DNA of 64,000 nt, from NCBI RefSeq assembly GCF_004337365.2, contig NZ_CP044016.1, positions 2,480,001 through 2,544,000 on the forward strand, written 5' to 3'. This stretch comes from Rhizosphaericola mali (GTDB lineage: Bacteria; Bacteroidota; Bacteroidia; Chitinophagales; Chitinophagaceae). The position numbers were made by a program, and so were the translations under genes. The notes under the pieces are model-generated. The model did no database searches and had not been told where the DNA came from. It saw only the letters and a list, made by a program, of their open reading frames with translations. Shown piece after piece: positions 54,107-62,304 of the stretch; within the stretch, counting starts at the first letter, position 1, and each line of letters begins with the position of its first letter.

Positions 54107-54988
54107 ATGAAACACAAACAACAAATAGATAATCGACTACTACTTATCAACAAAAATTTATGGTTTGGCTCAATATCTGAGTTAAATAGTGAATCAAATC
54201 CTTTCAAATTAAATCTAGATTTTCATTATATTATAATTGATACAAGCAATAAAAAAAATTATCATTTACTTTTCCTTTCTCAGTTACAAATCCATACATT
54301 AATTGAACTAACTTCTTTACAAAACAGCAAAGTATTTGGATTTTCTGAAATATTTTTCACAGACAAAGAACAATCTAGACAAATATTATTTAACAATTTT
54401 AAAAAAGAGAATTTACAGTCAGGAGATAATCTCGCCACTATAGAGCTTAAAGAATATAGTAAATTTATACTTCAAGTTATTGAACAGATATTTGAATTAT
54501 ACATAGAAATAAAAAATATACAACAGAACATCGATATCCATATTATTAAGAACCTACTAACTACCGTTTTATTATTAGCATTGAAAAAATCATCTATTTT
54601 TATAACAGAAAAAATAGAAAAGTTGCCAATAATCAACTCTCAAAATCTTGCAGTCAAATTTATCCAATTACTAGATCTACATTTCCAAACAGAATCCTCT
54701 TTGGGGTTTTATATTGAAAAACTAGCAACAACAGAAAATATATTAAAAAATGAATGTAAAAAGAAACTAGGGTTACCTCCAAAAGAGATAATGCAAAAAA
54801 AAGTAATTACAGAAGCGAAAAGATTATTATTAAATCAATCTATAACGATTCAACAAATAGCATACGATTTAGGCTATAACGACCCTTCAAATTTTAATAA
54901 ATTTTTCTTAAAAAGGACTGGATTAACTCCTAATGATTTTAGGAAAGAAGCAGCAAACAATATCATTTCTTCACGATTTTTACCATAA
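54107..54988 (+). CDS. AraC-family transcriptional regulator, divergent effector domain
   Basis: 293 residues. The C-terminal 100 residues hold the AraC DNA-binding region (second helix-turn-helix IQQIAYDLGYNDPSNFNKFFLKR; the first is more divergent). The N-terminal ~180 residues are Lys/Leu/Ile/Asn-rich and unlike the other two AraC proteins here. A TAGTTTTG box (matching TAnnTTTG) lies only 4 bases before the ATG, which would give a nearly leaderless mRNA. It precedes the T9SS-sorted protein by 101 bases. Target unknown. Confidence 0.82.
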   Translation: MKHKQQIDNRLLLINKNLWFGSISELNSESNPFKLNLDFHYIIIDTSNKKNYHLLFLSQLQIHTLIELTSLQNSKVFGFSEIFFTDKEQSRQILFNNFKKENLQSGDNLATIELKEYSKFILQVIEQIFELYIEIKNIQQNIDIHIIKNLLTTVLLLALKKSSIFITEKIEKLPIINSQNLAVKFIQLLDLHFQTESSLGFYIEKLATTENILKNECKKKLGLPPKEIMQKKVITEAKRLLLNQSITIQQIAYDLGYNDPSNFNKFFLKRTGLTPNDFRKEAANNIISSRFLP

Positions 54989-55028
54989 TTAGTCTATTTT
55001 TTACCTTTATTGTGATATAATCACTCTT

Positions 55029-55036
55029 TAGTTTTG
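55029..55036 (+). promoter_or_regulatory. Putative -7 box of the T9SS-sorted protein gene
   Basis: TAGTTTTG matches TAnnTTTG, 53 bases before the start at 55090. A TTG lies 16 bases upstream (55010-55012), shorter than the usual spacing. Confidence 0.35.
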
Positions 55037-55089
55037 CAACCCAATTAATTCTATTTCAATCAAATAGCATAATTGAGTTAAGAAACACA

Positions 55090-56205
55090 ATGAAATATTA
55101 TATTGTATATAGCGTAATAGCAGTATTGTTTGCTACTAGTAGTAATGCACAAACAACTTACTCAAAAACATTTTATGTAACTGGTAGTAATGAAAGCCAA
55201 TACATAAAATTTGCAATTACAACTAATACTGTAAATATTAAAGATATCGGAAATTATAACTATCAAAAAATAAATTTTGAAATTAATTGCACATTAACAA
55301 TTACAGCCGTAAATTTCCCAAGTACTACAAGTATCTATGGTAATATTACATTTGGAGGCAGTTCAAGTGCTACAGATGTGACGACTTATTTCCCTGCAAG
55401 TGGAGATATATCCACTACAACCTCCCCATATACTTATACAACAAGCATTACTACGACATCCAACTCAACAATAAGTGCTTATTATGATAATTTAAGTGAT
55501 AAAAGCATGGTTAACAATACCAGTATTTTACCATTGGCGGCATTTTCTTTAGCTAAAATAACATTTAACGTGTCTAATTATAATGATGCTAATGGACCAA
55601 AAGGCGCTTATAGTTTTGACAACTACAATACAGATTCTAGCAATTATTTAATTTCTACGTCTAACTATTCACTACCCATCACCCTTACTGATTTCACAGC
55701 AACTTCAATAACTAATGCTATTCAATTAAATTGGTCAACAAGTTCTGAAATTAATAACAAATATTATGCATTACAAAGATCAGAAAATGCAATTGAATAT
55801 GACTCTATAGGTGTAGTAAATGGAAGTGGAACAACGAATTCAATAAATAACTACTCATATATTGATTACAATTATAGTCCAACTATAAATTATTATAGAT
55901 TAAAGCAAGTAGATTATGATGGAAATTACTCCTTATCCAAGGTAATTTCTATTAATATGACGTCTAATTCTAATAATGACATTTCCATATATCCAAATCC
56001 TGGAAATGGACAAATCAATATCAAAGGAAGTTATGATAATATAAAAATGATACAGCTATATAATATATCTGGACAATTAATGGATAAAATCATCCCGAGT
56101 TCAAATCAATTTCAATTAAGAAATGGACTTTCTTCAGGATTTTATATAATTAAAATAATATTAAAAAACAACAACCCTATATCATTAAAATATATGCTAA
56201 GATAA
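55090..56205 (+). CDS. Secreted protein with T9SS type A sorting domain
   Basis: 371 residues: signal peptide (about 1-20); a Ser/Thr/Asn/Tyr-rich N-terminal domain (21-195) of unknown fold; an Ig/fibronectin-like module (about 196-292) opening with LPITLTDFTATS and containing INYYRLKQVDYDGNYS; and a C-terminal type IX sorting domain (about 297-371: ISIYPNPGNGQINIKG, LYNISGQLM, GFYIIKI). The sorting domain sends it through the Por/T9SS apparatus to the cell surface or medium. The N-terminal domain is not recognised, so the role is open; adhesion-like function is possible. Confidence 0.85.
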   Translation: MKYYIVYSVIAVLFATSSNAQTTYSKTFYVTGSNESQYIKFAITTNTVNIKDIGNYNYQKINFEINCTLTITAVNFPSTTSIYGNITFGGSSSATDVTTYFPASGDISTTTSPYTYTTSITTTSNSTISAYYDNLSDKSMVNNTSILPLAAFSLAKITFNVSNYNDANGPKGAYSFDNYNTDSSNYLISTSNYSLPITLTDFTATSITNAIQLNWSTSSEINNKYYALQRSENAIEYDSIGVVNGSGTTNSINNYSYIDYNYSPTINYYRLKQVDYDGNYSLSKVISINMTSNSNNDISIYPNPGNGQINIKGSYDNIKMIQLYNISGQLMDKIIPSSNQFQLRNGLSSGFYIIKIILKNNNPISLKYMLR

Positions 56206-56394
56206 AACCTATGAAAAATACCTTTTTCCAATAAATATTAGGAATGTTAACCTATGAAAAATTTTTAAACCATATCAAATATTACAATTTAAACTAATTT
56301 AAAAAAGATTAATTGATATAGAATTTAAGGGGGGTGTAAAATTAAACGTACAATTATATAAAATGTGCGAAAAGTGCACAAATGTTTAATTTAC

Positions 56395-57170
56395 GGCACC
56401 TATAACAAAAATATATCCTACCCTTACGCTAGCGAATCTTTTATTTTTCTCGGGAAACTTAATATTGTGTTTTGCTTTCAATTCATCAATTTTCAGGGGG
56501 CGTTCATGACTATATCTTAAAGAGCTGTAAAAGCTGTATCCTTAAAATAAACGCTTTGAGGTATGCTAGATTTATAAGCTCTATTAATAAGTTTTCTCAA
56601 AATATCAATATTATTTAGTTGCAATCGTATTTTTCCTCATCAATCAACCAAAACGAGTTTTGCAATTTTCGAGGTAAGATTTAAACGCAATAGCTATATC
56701 TGGAGTAATACTATTAAAATACAATCTTAGTCCGATAGATTGTGTAAATTCTTTCAGGTACCTAAAAAAATCATTAAGCTTTGCTTTTTCCTTTGGCTAA
56801 TCACAATCATCAATTACTTTTTCTATATATTCTAAAAAGGAAAATTTAGTAAGATCTTTTTTCTTTCCTAAATCAATTTTGAGTTGTTCTTTAAAATTCA
56901 TTGCCTGAAATAACTCATTGGTATTTGACATTGCCAAATAGGTTTTTAATGCATGATTTTCTATACGATCAAGATTAGCATTTACATCCTCAAATAATTC
57001 CATATTTCGCTTTTCTCTTATCCGTTGCTTTTTATCATTCCATTCTGCTGGCAAAGTTTTTAACCCAGTTGAATACTTTATAGGCACTTTAACGCCATAA
57101 AAAGTTACATAATGATCAAAGTTTCATCTTTTGACTTTGCATCTTTTAAATGGGATTTTACACTTACCAT
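56395..57170 (-). pseudogene. Broken tyrosine recombinase/integrase
   Basis: Minus-strand translation in shifting frames follows a Bacteroidota integrase: N-terminal HLKDAKSKDETLII from about 57170, a frameshift near 57107, then VPIKYSTGLKTLPAEWNDKKQRIR (arm-binding domain), an intact piece of 96 codons (57087-56797) ending in a stop, continuing as RYLKEFTQSIGL...ITPDIAIAFKSYLEN (SAM-like domain), another stop/frameshift, NNIDILRKLINRAYKSSIPQS, and finally LKIDELKAKHNIKFPEKNKRF, the entry of the catalytic domain. The catalytic R-H-R-Y part is absent. At least three frameshifts or stops. A scar of a former integrative element; the flanks 56206-56394 and 57171-57424 hold no recognisable gene. 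Confidence 0.75.
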
Positions 57171-57424
57171 ATACTAAATTTATGCCTAAAATAGGAAAAA
57201 ATTAAGGAACATTTAGACTTACAATTGCATAAAAAAACAACAAAACTAGAAGGCATTTGCTACACCTCTACCCTATTTTTACACTTAAATGCAGTTATTT
57301 TTAGCATATAAAAAAATAAGCCCTCCCTAAGAATAGGGACGGCCTCTAACGATTGCTTGCCATATGAAAATCTTTATAATTTAAATCTGCAAGCTAGATT
57401 CAAACTACCTGAATTACTCAGAAA

Positions 57425-57634
57425 TTATTTTTTCAAAGAATCAGTTGCAGCTTTTGCAGCAGAATCTACAGTTGCAGCAGCAGAATCAGCAGTTGCAGTG
57501 ATAGAATCTTTCGCAGCACTTGCTGTAGAATCTACAGATGCAGCAGCAGAATCAGCAGTTGCTGTAGCTTCAGAACCATTACCACAAGAAGCAGCGAAAG
57601 CACCAAGTGCTAAAACAAATAATAATTTTTTCAT
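57425..57634 (-). CDS. Tiny Ala/Ser/Asp-rich lipoprotein 1
   Basis: 69 residues. Lipoprotein signal MKKLLFVLALGAFAASCG with Cys17, then an extended repeat-like tail built of ADSAAA/VDSTA-type units ending in two Lys. No enzyme domain. The first 20 residues are identical to lipoprotein 2 (57727-57933), so the pair arose by duplication. The tail looks disordered and acidic. It has a promoter of good Bacteroidota consensus just upstream (57678-57708). Role unknown; perhaps an abundant envelope spacer protein. The plus-strand open frame over it is a shadow. Confidence 0.75.
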   Translation of the reverse strand: MKKLLFVLALGAFAASCGNGSEATATADSAAASVDSTASAAKDSITATADSAAATVDSAAKAATDSLKK

Positions 57635-57677
57635 TTTTATTTTATTTTTAAGTAAGAAGATAAATCTTAATTTTTTG

Positions 57678-57708
57678 CAAAAGTAATTATCGAAATTGGA
57701 ATTTCAAA
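57678..57708 (-). promoter_or_regulatory. Consensus Bacteroidota promoter of lipoprotein 1
   Basis: On the minus strand: TTTG (57708-57705), 19 bases, TACTTTTG (57685-57678), an exact fit to TTTG-N19-TAnnTTTG, ending 43 bases before the lipoprotein 1 start. It shows lipoprotein 1 is transcribed separately from lipoprotein 2. Confidence 0.65.
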
Positions 57709-57726
57709 ATAATTACTTTATATTTT

Positions 57727-57933
57727 TTATTTTGCAGAATCAGTAGCTGGTGTAGCAGTTGCAGAATCAGCAGCTGGCGTAGCAGCACTATCAGCAGCTG
57801 GAGCTGTTGCAGATGAGTCAGATACTAAAGAAGAATCTGTTAATGTAGAATCTGATTTAGTAGATTCAGTTGAACCATTACCGCAAGAAGCTGCGAAAGC
57901 ACCAAGTGCTAAAACGAATAATAACTTTTTCAT
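57727..57933 (-). CDS. Tiny Ala/Ser/Asp-rich lipoprotein 2
   Basis: 68 residues with the same lipoprotein signal as lipoprotein 1 (Cys17 in AASCGNGS) and a low-complexity tail first rich in Ser/Thr/Asp, then in AADSAATPAADSA units. The signal region is nearly identical at the DNA level to lipoprotein 1, whereas the tails differ, indicating duplication with fast-evolving, probably unstructured tails. It is divergent from the ECF sigma gene across 138 bases that contain a large dyad. Function unknown; regulation by the neighbouring sigma factor is a possibility only. Confidence 0.75.
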   Translation of the reverse strand: MKKLLFVLALGAFAASCGNGSTESTKSDSTLTDSSLVSDSSATAPAADSAATPAADSATATPATDSAK

Positions 57934-57978
57934 TTTGTTACTTTTATAATTGTTTTATGTAGGTTAATACCAGAACTA

Positions 57979-58048
57979 AAAAAAGGTAACCCAAGAAATT
58001 ATATTTTTTTTAAAAAAAATATTTCGATGTTTCTTTGGGTTACTTTTA
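57979..58048. repeat. Large imperfect inverted repeat in the lipoprotein/sigma-factor gap
   Basis: The left arm (57981-58011) contains GGTAACCCAAGAAAT and then a T-run; the right arm (58012-58048) begins with an A-run and ends in TTTCTTTGGGTTACTTTT. GTAACCCAA pairs perfectly with TTGGGTTAC, and the A/T runs pair in the middle, giving a stem of about 30 bases with a small asymmetry. It lies between divergent genes, so a regulatory dyad or a mobile palindrome is more likely than a simple terminator. Confidence 0.6.
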
Positions 58049-58071
58049 TCGCCATTTTGGTATATATATAA

Positions 58072-58656
58072 TTGAGATTAATAGTGCAGATTCCACAAGA
58101 TGACATATTAATAAAAGGTTTGGTAAATAATGATCGTTACTGCATAGAAACGATATACAAAGAGAATTTTAAAATTATCAAGTCTTTTATTATAAATAAT
58201 AAAGGCGACTTGAATGAGGCTAAAGATGTGTTTCAGGAAGCGCTTATATTATTATATGAAAAAGCTAAAAATGGCAATCTGAACTTGACGAGTAAATTGA
58301 GCACCTATCTTTTTGCAATTTGTAAGAATATTTGGCTGAAAAGATTAAATAGAAATAACACATACACTACGGAAATTCAAGAGGATGTTACTTCTGACTT
58401 ATCTGAACAAGATAATATTCAACGATCGGAGGAAGAGCAGGAAACCAATTTAAAATTTGAAACGATGGATTGGGCGATGGAGAGTTTAGGAGAGCCTTGT
58501 AGATCTCTACTTCAAGCCTTTTACATTCATAAAAAAGATATGCGTGAAATATCTGAGACTTTTGGCTATACCAATACAGATAATGCCAAAACACAGAAAT
58601 ACAAATGTCTGATGCGTCTAAAGAAATTATTTTTCGACAAAATAAAAAGTCGATAA
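58072..58656 (+). CDS. ECF-type RNA polymerase sigma factor
   Basis: About 194 residues. Region 2 (YKENFKIIKSFIINNKGDLNEAKDVFQEALILLYEKAKNG part, about 30-75) and region 4 with a helix-turn-helix (about 130-190: MREISETFGYTNTDNAKTQKYKCLMRLKKLF) are those of extracytoplasmic-function sigma-70 factors. No ATG precedes region 2; the frame must start at TTG 58072 or GTG 58084, a rare start that may limit expression. The next gene, 21 bases on, is a membrane-anchored trypsin-like protease, and no ordinary anti-sigma gene is seen. Confidence 0.88.
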   Translation: MRLIVQIPQDDILIKGLVNNDRYCIETIYKENFKIIKSFIINNKGDLNEAKDVFQEALILLYEKAKNGNLNLTSKLSTYLFAICKNIWLKRLNRNNTYTTEIQEDVTSDLSEQDNIQRSEEEQETNLKFETMDWAMESLGEPCRSLLQAFYIHKKDMREISETFGYTNTDNAKTQKYKCLMRLKKLFFDKIKSR

Positions 58657-58677
58657 TTATATAGTCTGAAGTTTTTT

Positions 58678-59748
58678 ATGAAAAAAGAGCAATTGTTGGA
58701 AGAAATAGAATCTGCCTTGTTTAATTCGAAAGGCAAAATTTCTTATCAAGACTTAAAAAATCTTGATCATGAGGAGGGTACTGAAATAGAAGAAAATATT
58801 CTTTTTTTCAACGCTATGAAAGATTATGCTGACAAAAAGCATTTTTTGAGCACGTTACATTCTATTCAAAACAATTTACCAGATACTGAAGAAAAAACAC
58901 CTGGCAAAGTCGTTTCATTTTTCCAAAAATATAAAAAGGTCACTGCGATTGCAGCATCTATTGCTGGCATTACAGCTATAACAATAACTGGTGTAACCAA
59001 TTATTTCTCCCCAAAAACGGATGAATCCAAAATCCAACAATTGAGTAGAGATATTGAAATTATCAAAAAAACACAAGCAGTACAATCCTCTAGAATTAAA
59101 GAAGTTGCTTCTAAAATTCCTAAGGGAGCGGTAGTAAAAAGTGGAGGCTCCGCATTTTTAATCGATACCAAAGGCTATTTTATTACAAACGCGCACGTTC
59201 TAAATGGACAAGGTGCTATCGTTACAAATACCAAAGGACAAGATTTTAAAACTTCGATCGTATATGTAGATCAGACTAGAGATTTAGCTATTCTTAAAAT
59301 TTCGGATAAAGATTTTAAACCTAGCAAATCACTTCCTTACGATATTAAAAGAAATAAATTAGATCTTGGACAAGACATTTTCACATTGGGATATCCAAGA
59401 AATGAAATTGTTTATAATACAGGTTATGTAAGCGCGGCAACTGGATTTGATGGAGATACAAGTACTATTCAAGTTTCTATGATGGCGAATCCTGGGAACT
59501 CTGGTGGCCCTATTTTTAACAAAGAAGGACAAATAATTGGTGTTTTAAGTACGAGAGAAACGAAGTCTGAAGGTGTATCATTTGCCATAAAGGCAAACGA
59601 AATATACCAAACTTTAGATGATTGGAAAAAGTCTGACACCTCAGCTATTTCTTTGAAGCTAAAGGAAAGTAAGTCATTGAAAAATACACCAAGGACCAGT
59701 CAAATAAAAGAATTGGAAGATTATATTTACTTAGTAAAAGTTTATTAA
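58678..59748 (+). CDS. Membrane-anchored trypsin-like (S1C/HtrA-type) serine protease
   Basis: 356 residues. An N-terminal cytoplasmic-looking part of ~85 residues, one membrane helix (about 88-106), a short helical linker, then a chymotrypsin-fold protease (about 145-310) with His173 (NAHVLNG), Asp202 (RDLAILK) and Ser275 (GNSGGPIF). No PDZ domain follows, unlike DegP/DegS. It is directly downstream of the ECF sigma gene (21 bases), so the pair is probably one operon. The N-terminal segment could bind the sigma factor while the protease senses envelope stress; this is inference. A terminator follows. Confidence 0.87.
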   Translation: MKKEQLLEEIESALFNSKGKISYQDLKNLDHEEGTEIEENILFFNAMKDYADKKHFLSTLHSIQNNLPDTEEKTPGKVVSFFQKYKKVTAIAASIAGITAITITGVTNYFSPKTDESKIQQLSRDIEIIKKTQAVQSSRIKEVASKIPKGAVVKSGGSAFLIDTKGYFITNAHVLNGQGAIVTNTKGQDFKTSIVYVDQTRDLAILKISDKDFKPSKSLPYDIKRNKLDLGQDIFTLGYPRNEIVYNTGYVSAATGFDGDTSTIQVSMMANPGNSGGPIFNKEGQIIGVLSTRETKSEGVSFAIKANEIYQTLDDWKKSDTSAISLKLKESKSLKNTPRTSQIKELEDYIYLVKVY

Positions 59749-59778
59749 GGTAAATACCTCAAAACCAACTTTAAATAA

Positions 59779-59805
59779 GAGCAGGTCTAGAAATAGCCTG
59801 CTTTT
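59779..59805 (+). terminator. Intrinsic terminator after the sigma/protease operon
   Basis: AGCAGG(T)CTA, loop GAAA, TAGCCTGCT then TTTTT: a 9-base-pair stem with one bulge and a GNRA-type loop, 30 bases after the protease stop. Confidence 0.8.
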
Positions 59806-59837
59806 TCATTTTACCATGTAATACGGCGTTTATTCGT

Positions 59838-59845
59838 TACATTTG
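59838..59845 (+). promoter_or_regulatory. Putative -7 box of mqnC
   Basis: TACATTTG matches TAnnTTTG, 35 bases before the mqnC start. The -33 element is not evident. Confidence 0.3.
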
Positions 59846-59880
59846 TTGCCTATTTTAGATAGTATTTTAATGATATTTAG

Positions 59881-61005
59881 ATGAATTTAGAAGATTTGTA
59901 TAAAAAGGCGCTCAACTTTGAGTTTCTTACGGTAGAAGAAGGTGTGTATTTATATCACAATGCCCCATTGGCGGATTTAATTCACATTGCAGATGAATGT
60001 CGCAAAGTACAAGTTCCTCATGGAAAAGTTACTTGGCAGATTGATAGAAATGTCAATACAACAAATGTGTGTGTTGCCAATTGTAAATTCTGTAATTTCT
60101 ATAGAATTCCCGGTCATGCGGATGCCTATATTACAGATATGGAAACTTATAGAAAAAAAATCACAGAAACTATTAAGTATGGTGGAGATCAATTGCTTTT
60201 GCAAGGTGGTCATCATCCAGAATTAGGTTTGGATTTTTATTGCAATACTTTTCGTCAAATCAAACAAGAATTTCCTACGATCAAATTGCACGCACTCGGA
60301 CCACCCGAAATTGCGCATATTTGTAAAGTAAGTAAAGTAAGCCATCACGAAGCTTTGAAAGCATTGAAAGAGGCGGGTTTGGATTCCTTACCAGGAGCTG
60401 GAGCTGAAATCTTGGTGGATAGAGTAAGACGTCTAATAAGTAAAGGTAAATGTGGTTCGGATGAATGGTTGGCGATTATGCATGAGGCACACATGTTGCA
60501 TCTTACAACAAGTGCAACGATGATGTTTGGTCATGTGGAAACGATCGAAGAACGATTTATACATTTAGTCAAAATCAGAGATACCCAAGCCCAAAAACCT
60601 GCTGATGCAAAAGGATTTTTGGCATTTATACCTTGGACATTCCAAGATGTAGATACTTTATTGACACGTATTAGAGGTGTACATAATCTTACAACAGCGG
60701 ATGAATATATTCGTATGATTGCATTGAGCAGAATTATGTTGCCAAATGTTAAAAACATTCAAGCAAGTTGGTTAACTGTTGGTAAGGCGACAGCGGAAAT
60801 TTGTTTGCATGCTGGCGCAAATGATTTTGGTAGTATTATGATTGAAGAAAACGTGGTAAGTGCTGCTGGTGCGCCACACAGATTTACTTATAAGACGATC
60901 CAAGAAGCAATTAAGGAAGCTGGATTTGAACCACAATTGCGTAATCAACAATACGAATGGAGGGAAATACCAGAAACCATTCAAGAGCAAGTTATCAATT
61001 ATTAA
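59881..61005 (+). CDS. mqnC: Cyclic dehypoxanthinyl futalosine synthase
   Basis: A 374-residue radical SAM enzyme. The iron-sulphur cluster motif CVANCKFC gives Cys64, Cys68 and Cys71; GGDQLLLQGGHHPELGLDFY, LHALGPPEIAHICK and SLPGAGAEIL are typical of MqnC rather than MqnE. It cyclises dehypoxanthine futalosine in the futalosine route to menaquinone, the respiratory quinone of these bacteria. lysA follows after 30 bases. No other menaquinone gene is in the window, so the pathway is dispersed. Confidence 0.92.
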   Translation: MNLEDLYKKALNFEFLTVEEGVYLYHNAPLADLIHIADECRKVQVPHGKVTWQIDRNVNTTNVCVANCKFCNFYRIPGHADAYITDMETYRKKITETIKYGGDQLLLQGGHHPELGLDFYCNTFRQIKQEFPTIKLHALGPPEIAHICKVSKVSHHEALKALKEAGLDSLPGAGAEILVDRVRRLISKGKCGSDEWLAIMHEAHMLHLTTSATMMFGHVETIEERFIHLVKIRDTQAQKPADAKGFLAFIPWTFQDVDTLLTRIRGVHNLTTADEYIRMIALSRIMLPNVKNIQASWLTVGKATAEICLHAGANDFGSIMIEENVVSAAGAPHRFTYKTIQEAIKEAGFEPQLRNQQYEWREIPETIQEQVINY

Positions 61006-61035
61006 TTTTAATATTTATTTTTCCAATCCCATCTC

Positions 61036-62244
61036 ATGGCACTTTCTAATGAACAGCTGATTGCAGCTGCAAATGAATTCGGAACTCCCGTATATGTTTA
61101 CGAGGCTGAAAAAATTGCTGAACAATATAACAAATTGACGACTGCATTTTCCAAGACAAATGCTCGTTTTTTCTATGCTTGTAAGGCTTTAACCAATATC
61201 AATATTTTAAAGTATGTACAATCTCTAGGCGCTAATATTGATTGTGTAAGTATATACGAAGTGAGATTGGCATTGAAGGCCGGTTTTACACCTGACCGTA
61301 TCATGTTCACTCCGAACTGTGTTGATTTTGAAGAGATTGTTGCTGGTAAAGATTTGGGCGTACATGTCAATATTGACAATATTCCTATGTTGGAGGAATT
61401 TGGAAATACATTTGGCAACTCCTACCCTATTTGCATACGCTTGAATCCACATATTATGGCGGGTGGCAATTATAAAATTTCCACAGGTCATATTGATAGC
61501 AAATTTGGGATTTCGATACATCAATTACGCCATGTAGAGAGAATCATTGAATCAACAAAATTGAACGTTGTCGGTTTGCACATGCACACAGGTAGCGAGA
61601 TCAAAGATATTAATGTATTCTTGGAGGGTTTGGATGTAATGTTGGACATTGCGAAAAGATTTCCTAATCTCACATTTATTGATTTGGGTAGTGGTTTTAA
61701 AGTTCCATACAAAGAAGATGATGTAGCTACGGACGTAGATCAATTAGGGAGTCGCGTTGCAAAAATCTTCAATGATTACCAAAAAGAAATTGGCAAGGAA
61801 TTGGAAGTTTGGTTTGAGCCAGGTAAATATTTGGTAAGCGAATGTGGTTATTTTGTAGTAAAAGCGAATGTTATTAAAACTACTACTGCAACTGTATTTG
61901 TAGGTGTTAACTCAGGTTTTAATCATTTGATCCGTCCTATGTTTTACGAAGCGTATCATTTCATTGAAAATATCTCCAATCTTAGTGGACCTGAAAGAAT
62001 TTATACCGTCGTTGGAAATATTTGTGAAACAGACACATTTGCCTGGGATAGAAAAATTAATGAAGTACGCGAAAACGATTTATTAGTATTTCACAACGCG
62101 GGTGCTTATGGTTTTGAAATGAGTAGTAATTTCAATTCAAGATTGAAACCTGCAGAAGTTCTTTACCTTAATAACAAAGCACATTTGATCCGTAAAAGAG
62201 ATACTTTCGAGGATTTATTGAAAAATGAAATCGAAGTGCTTTAA
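61036..62244 (+). CDS. lysA: Diaminopimelate decarboxylase
   Basis: A 402-residue fold type III PLP enzyme making L-lysine from meso-diaminopimelate. The PLP lysine is Lys50 (FFYACKALTN). Other family segments are GLHMHTGSEI (HTGS phosphate/His region), IDLGSGFKVPY, EPGKYLVSECG and GNICETDTF with the active-site Cys. Length is usual. Start 30 bases after mqnC, probably co-transcribed. Confidence 0.92.
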   Translation: MALSNEQLIAAANEFGTPVYVYEAEKIAEQYNKLTTAFSKTNARFFYACKALTNINILKYVQSLGANIDCVSIYEVRLALKAGFTPDRIMFTPNCVDFEEIVAGKDLGVHVNIDNIPMLEEFGNTFGNSYPICIRLNPHIMAGGNYKISTGHIDSKFGISIHQLRHVERIIESTKLNVVGLHMHTGSEIKDINVFLEGLDVMLDIAKRFPNLTFIDLGSGFKVPYKEDDVATDVDQLGSRVAKIFNDYQKEIGKELEVWFEPGKYLVSECGYFVVKANVIKTTTATVFVGVNSGFNHLIRPMFYEAYHFIENISNLSGPERIYTVVGNICETDTFAWDRKINEVRENDLLVFHNAGAYGFEMSSNFNSRLKPAEVLYLNNKAHLIRKRDTFEDLLKNEIEVL

Positions 62245-62267
62245 AATTTATTTAAAGTATTTACCCT

Positions 62268-62275
62268 TATTTTTG
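62268..62275 (+). promoter_or_regulatory. Putative -7 box of the ABC ATPase gene
   Basis: TATTTTTG matches TAnnTTTG, 29 bases before the start at 62305. No -33 TTTG at standard spacing. Confidence 0.3.
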
Positions 62276-62304
62276 CGAAAAGCATATCCACCGAATAATA
62301 ATAT

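Noticed and set aside
56328-56350. GGGGGGTGTAAAATTAAAC looking like an insertion-sequence terminal repeat
   Set aside because: No matching inverted end, target duplication or transposase was found; kept only as a comment with the integrase scar.
57301-57360. Hairpin around CCCTCCCTAAGAATAGGGACGG as a terminator
   Set aside because: The stem is interrupted and no U-run follows on either strand; could be part of the scar region.
57357-57686. Plus-strand Ala/Glu-rich open frame of 109 codons
   Set aside because: It is the antisense shadow of the low-complexity lipoprotein 1 gene; no start context or independent coding signal, while the minus strand has a lipoprotein signal and a consensus promoter.
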